A stretch of DNA of 64,000 bases from Euonymus europaeus (lineage: Eukaryota; Streptophyta; Magnoliopsida; Celastrales; Celastraceae). The stretch covers positions 9,901,001 through 9,965,000 of the forward strand of contig OY756961.1 in assembly GCA_963580455.1 (NCBI GenBank), read 5' to 3'. Both the position numbers and the translations under genes were made by a program. Below the pieces are notes generated by a model. That model did not search any database. It saw nothing but the letters and a program-made list of their open reading frames with translations, and had not been told where the DNA came from. How positions within the stretch are numbered: position 1 is the stretch's first letter; every line of letters starts with the position of its first letter. This document shows, piece by piece, positions 62,322 through 64,000 of this stretch.

Positions 62322-64000
62322 TGTTGGGATGATGTCCTAAAAAACATACCATGTAAAGACAATTCTGAAATTCAAGAATAAACATTTTATGATTGCATTT
62401 GTGTTTTAAATGTTTTATTTTAAATATTTCATTTATATGTGAATGTTCTAACAAGGTCTAAGGATGTTAGATATGTGAATCTTGGATACTCAGATACACT
62501 TATAGTGTGAGTATAGATTGACACAAGATGCATTATTACATTAGTCACAACCAGATTAACAAAGTTAGGCACTTTGTTGATATAGGTTGTAGTGCATGGA
62601 CATCTCCAATTAGGGGAATGGTTTGTCTTGACCGTTTGAGAGGATTCTCGGATTGGTGCACTAGTGTGTATGTGGACATATACATTGACGGACTTACATA
62701 GGAATGAACAACTAGAAACGTGCTATCAAAGAGTTGTTCATCCTATAGCTATGGGAGTACGGTATATCTCAAGCTTGAGTAGGTCAATACGTTTATACTT
62801 ATAGCGTGTGCATTTTGATTCATCAATAAGTGAGACACGCACTATTGTCAAAATCTTGATGATTTGGATGTATGCCACTAGGGTATAAGTGCATACCTAC
62901 AAAATAGTCATTCATGTACTTTCAGTTATGAAAGTGTAAGCACCCATCCGAGAGGTTCAAATTAATCTATCTAAAAAACTATGCATAGTGATTCTAACGA
63001 ATCAAGCGTTGTGAATTAAATTGATCGACGGGTCAATTTAATACGCTTAGAGGATAGATATAAAGGAATCTGGAGCTCAGAAAAAATATGGATTTTGGAG
63101 TGTTTGATAGTATGAATAAATTCACTCCATCTTACCGGGTGTTGCATGGCGGATATGCAAGTACACTTCCCATAGGTCAGGGATAGGTTTCTAATTATGA
63201 AAAAGCCTCGATGTAAGAATCGTACATATTGGGGAGTGCATCCAAAGTTCAGGTAGTGTCAGACGAACATTGGATTGTTATATTATTCCTAGTCATAGAG
63301 TTTGACGGTAAAGAATAATATTTCGGGAGCCACAATATGTATGTCCTGTGGAGTCCCCTTGGTAGCTCTATATATTCTCTTGTCCTATTTAAGGAAGATC
63401 GGCAAAATTCACCATATCACAACGGTTGTTGGAGAAGTTACAAGAATAGAATTTGTATTACAAATAGATATAATTTTATTGGGTTTTGGTCTTCCAAAGA
63501 TAACCCTAAGATAAAATTATTTTTGTTAAGATATACAAAATTCTTGTAAGTGTATTTATAGAAAAATAATAAGTCTCGAAATTTCGATTTAGATTGTGAA
63601 ATAAATATTTTGCATAATCGAAATTAAAGTCAAGAATGGGCTTAGGATCAAAATAATATTTGAGCCTTGAATTCTTGAAGTATTGGGCCAAAAGAAAACC
63701 TAGAGGTCTAATTAGATTGGACTTAATCAAAAAGGTTTTTACTTTGGGCCATGATTAGGTCCAAATCATGCTTGAATGCATGGCCCAATAAATGTACATG
63801 CAATAGGCGCCAATTACAATATGTGTTTTTGGTGACCTTGGGTTTTGACTTTTCCTATTTCATGTAGGACTAGTAAAACAAAACCTAAAAGGAGACTTGT
63901 TGACTTTAGATATAAATACATCATGTATCTCTCTCATATGGGTAACTTTTATAACACAAAAAATAGGTGATGCCGTGTGATTCAATTCACAAAGAAAGCC
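62322..64000 (+). mobile_element. LTR of a retrotransposon inserted in the pararetrovirus, cut by window edge
   Basis: Viral coding sequence (on the minus strand PTSISSVPSRPRKN) ends at 62321 and TGTTGGGATGATGTCC begins, a form typical of plant Copia LTR starts. The remaining 1.68 kb has no ORF and carries a TATAAATA box at 63911-63918 in plus orientation, so the segment is probably U3 plus the start of R. The far end and any target duplication lie outside the window. Confidence 0.55.
63911..63918 (+). promoter_or_regulatory. TATA box of the right-edge LTR
   Basis: TATAAATA lies about 1.6 kb after the LTR start and is followed by a C/T-rich tract (tctctctc). This is where an LTR promoter is expected. 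Confidence 0.45.

Overview
The window looks like repeat-dense, gene-poor heterochromatin from a flowering plant, probably a dicot. It is AT-rich and holds no intact host gene, rRNA, tRNA or CRISPR array that I can support. Everything recognisable is a tandem satellite, an LTR retrotransposon or its remnant, or an endogenous plant pararetrovirus. The species cannot be named from the sequence.

Layout. 1-5264 holds decayed minus-strand Ty1/Copia material: a gag split by a 2.17 kb LTR-like insertion (275-2444), a short unidentified coding remnant near 3510-3945, and a 342 bp LTR (4923-5264) with an adjoining tRNA-Met primer-binding site. From 5265 to 56067 runs a satellite with a 160 bp monomer, about 31 kb in four blocks or roughly 190 monomers by arithmetic. 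It has at least two main monomer types (A and B), two further variants (C and D) confined to the right-hand block, and local higher-order repeats of 320 and 480 bp. Three insertions break the array: a 1.36 kb LTR-like element (16185-17546); a nest of three LTR-like elements, each with an exact 5 bp target duplication (20255-26863); and a minus-strand Copia element of the SIRE/Maximus type with 2.5 kb LTRs and a second, truncated copy sharing one LTR (29141-41091).

From about 56068 to 62321 lies a degenerate endogenous pararetrovirus (Caulimoviridae) on the minus strand. In its own direction it reads: coat-protein region, zinc knuckle, aspartic protease, reverse transcriptase, RNase H, a second ORF, then a possible promoter/leader. 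Another LTR begins inside its coding region at 62322 and runs off the right edge.

The elements record an order of events: satellite first, then insertions into it, then insertions into those insertions. All gag, pol and viral frames carry stops or frameshifts. The best preserved coding stretch is the 956-codon Copia pol frame. The most notable structures are the satellite's higher-order organisation with a conserved dyad in each monomer, and the three-level LTR nest.
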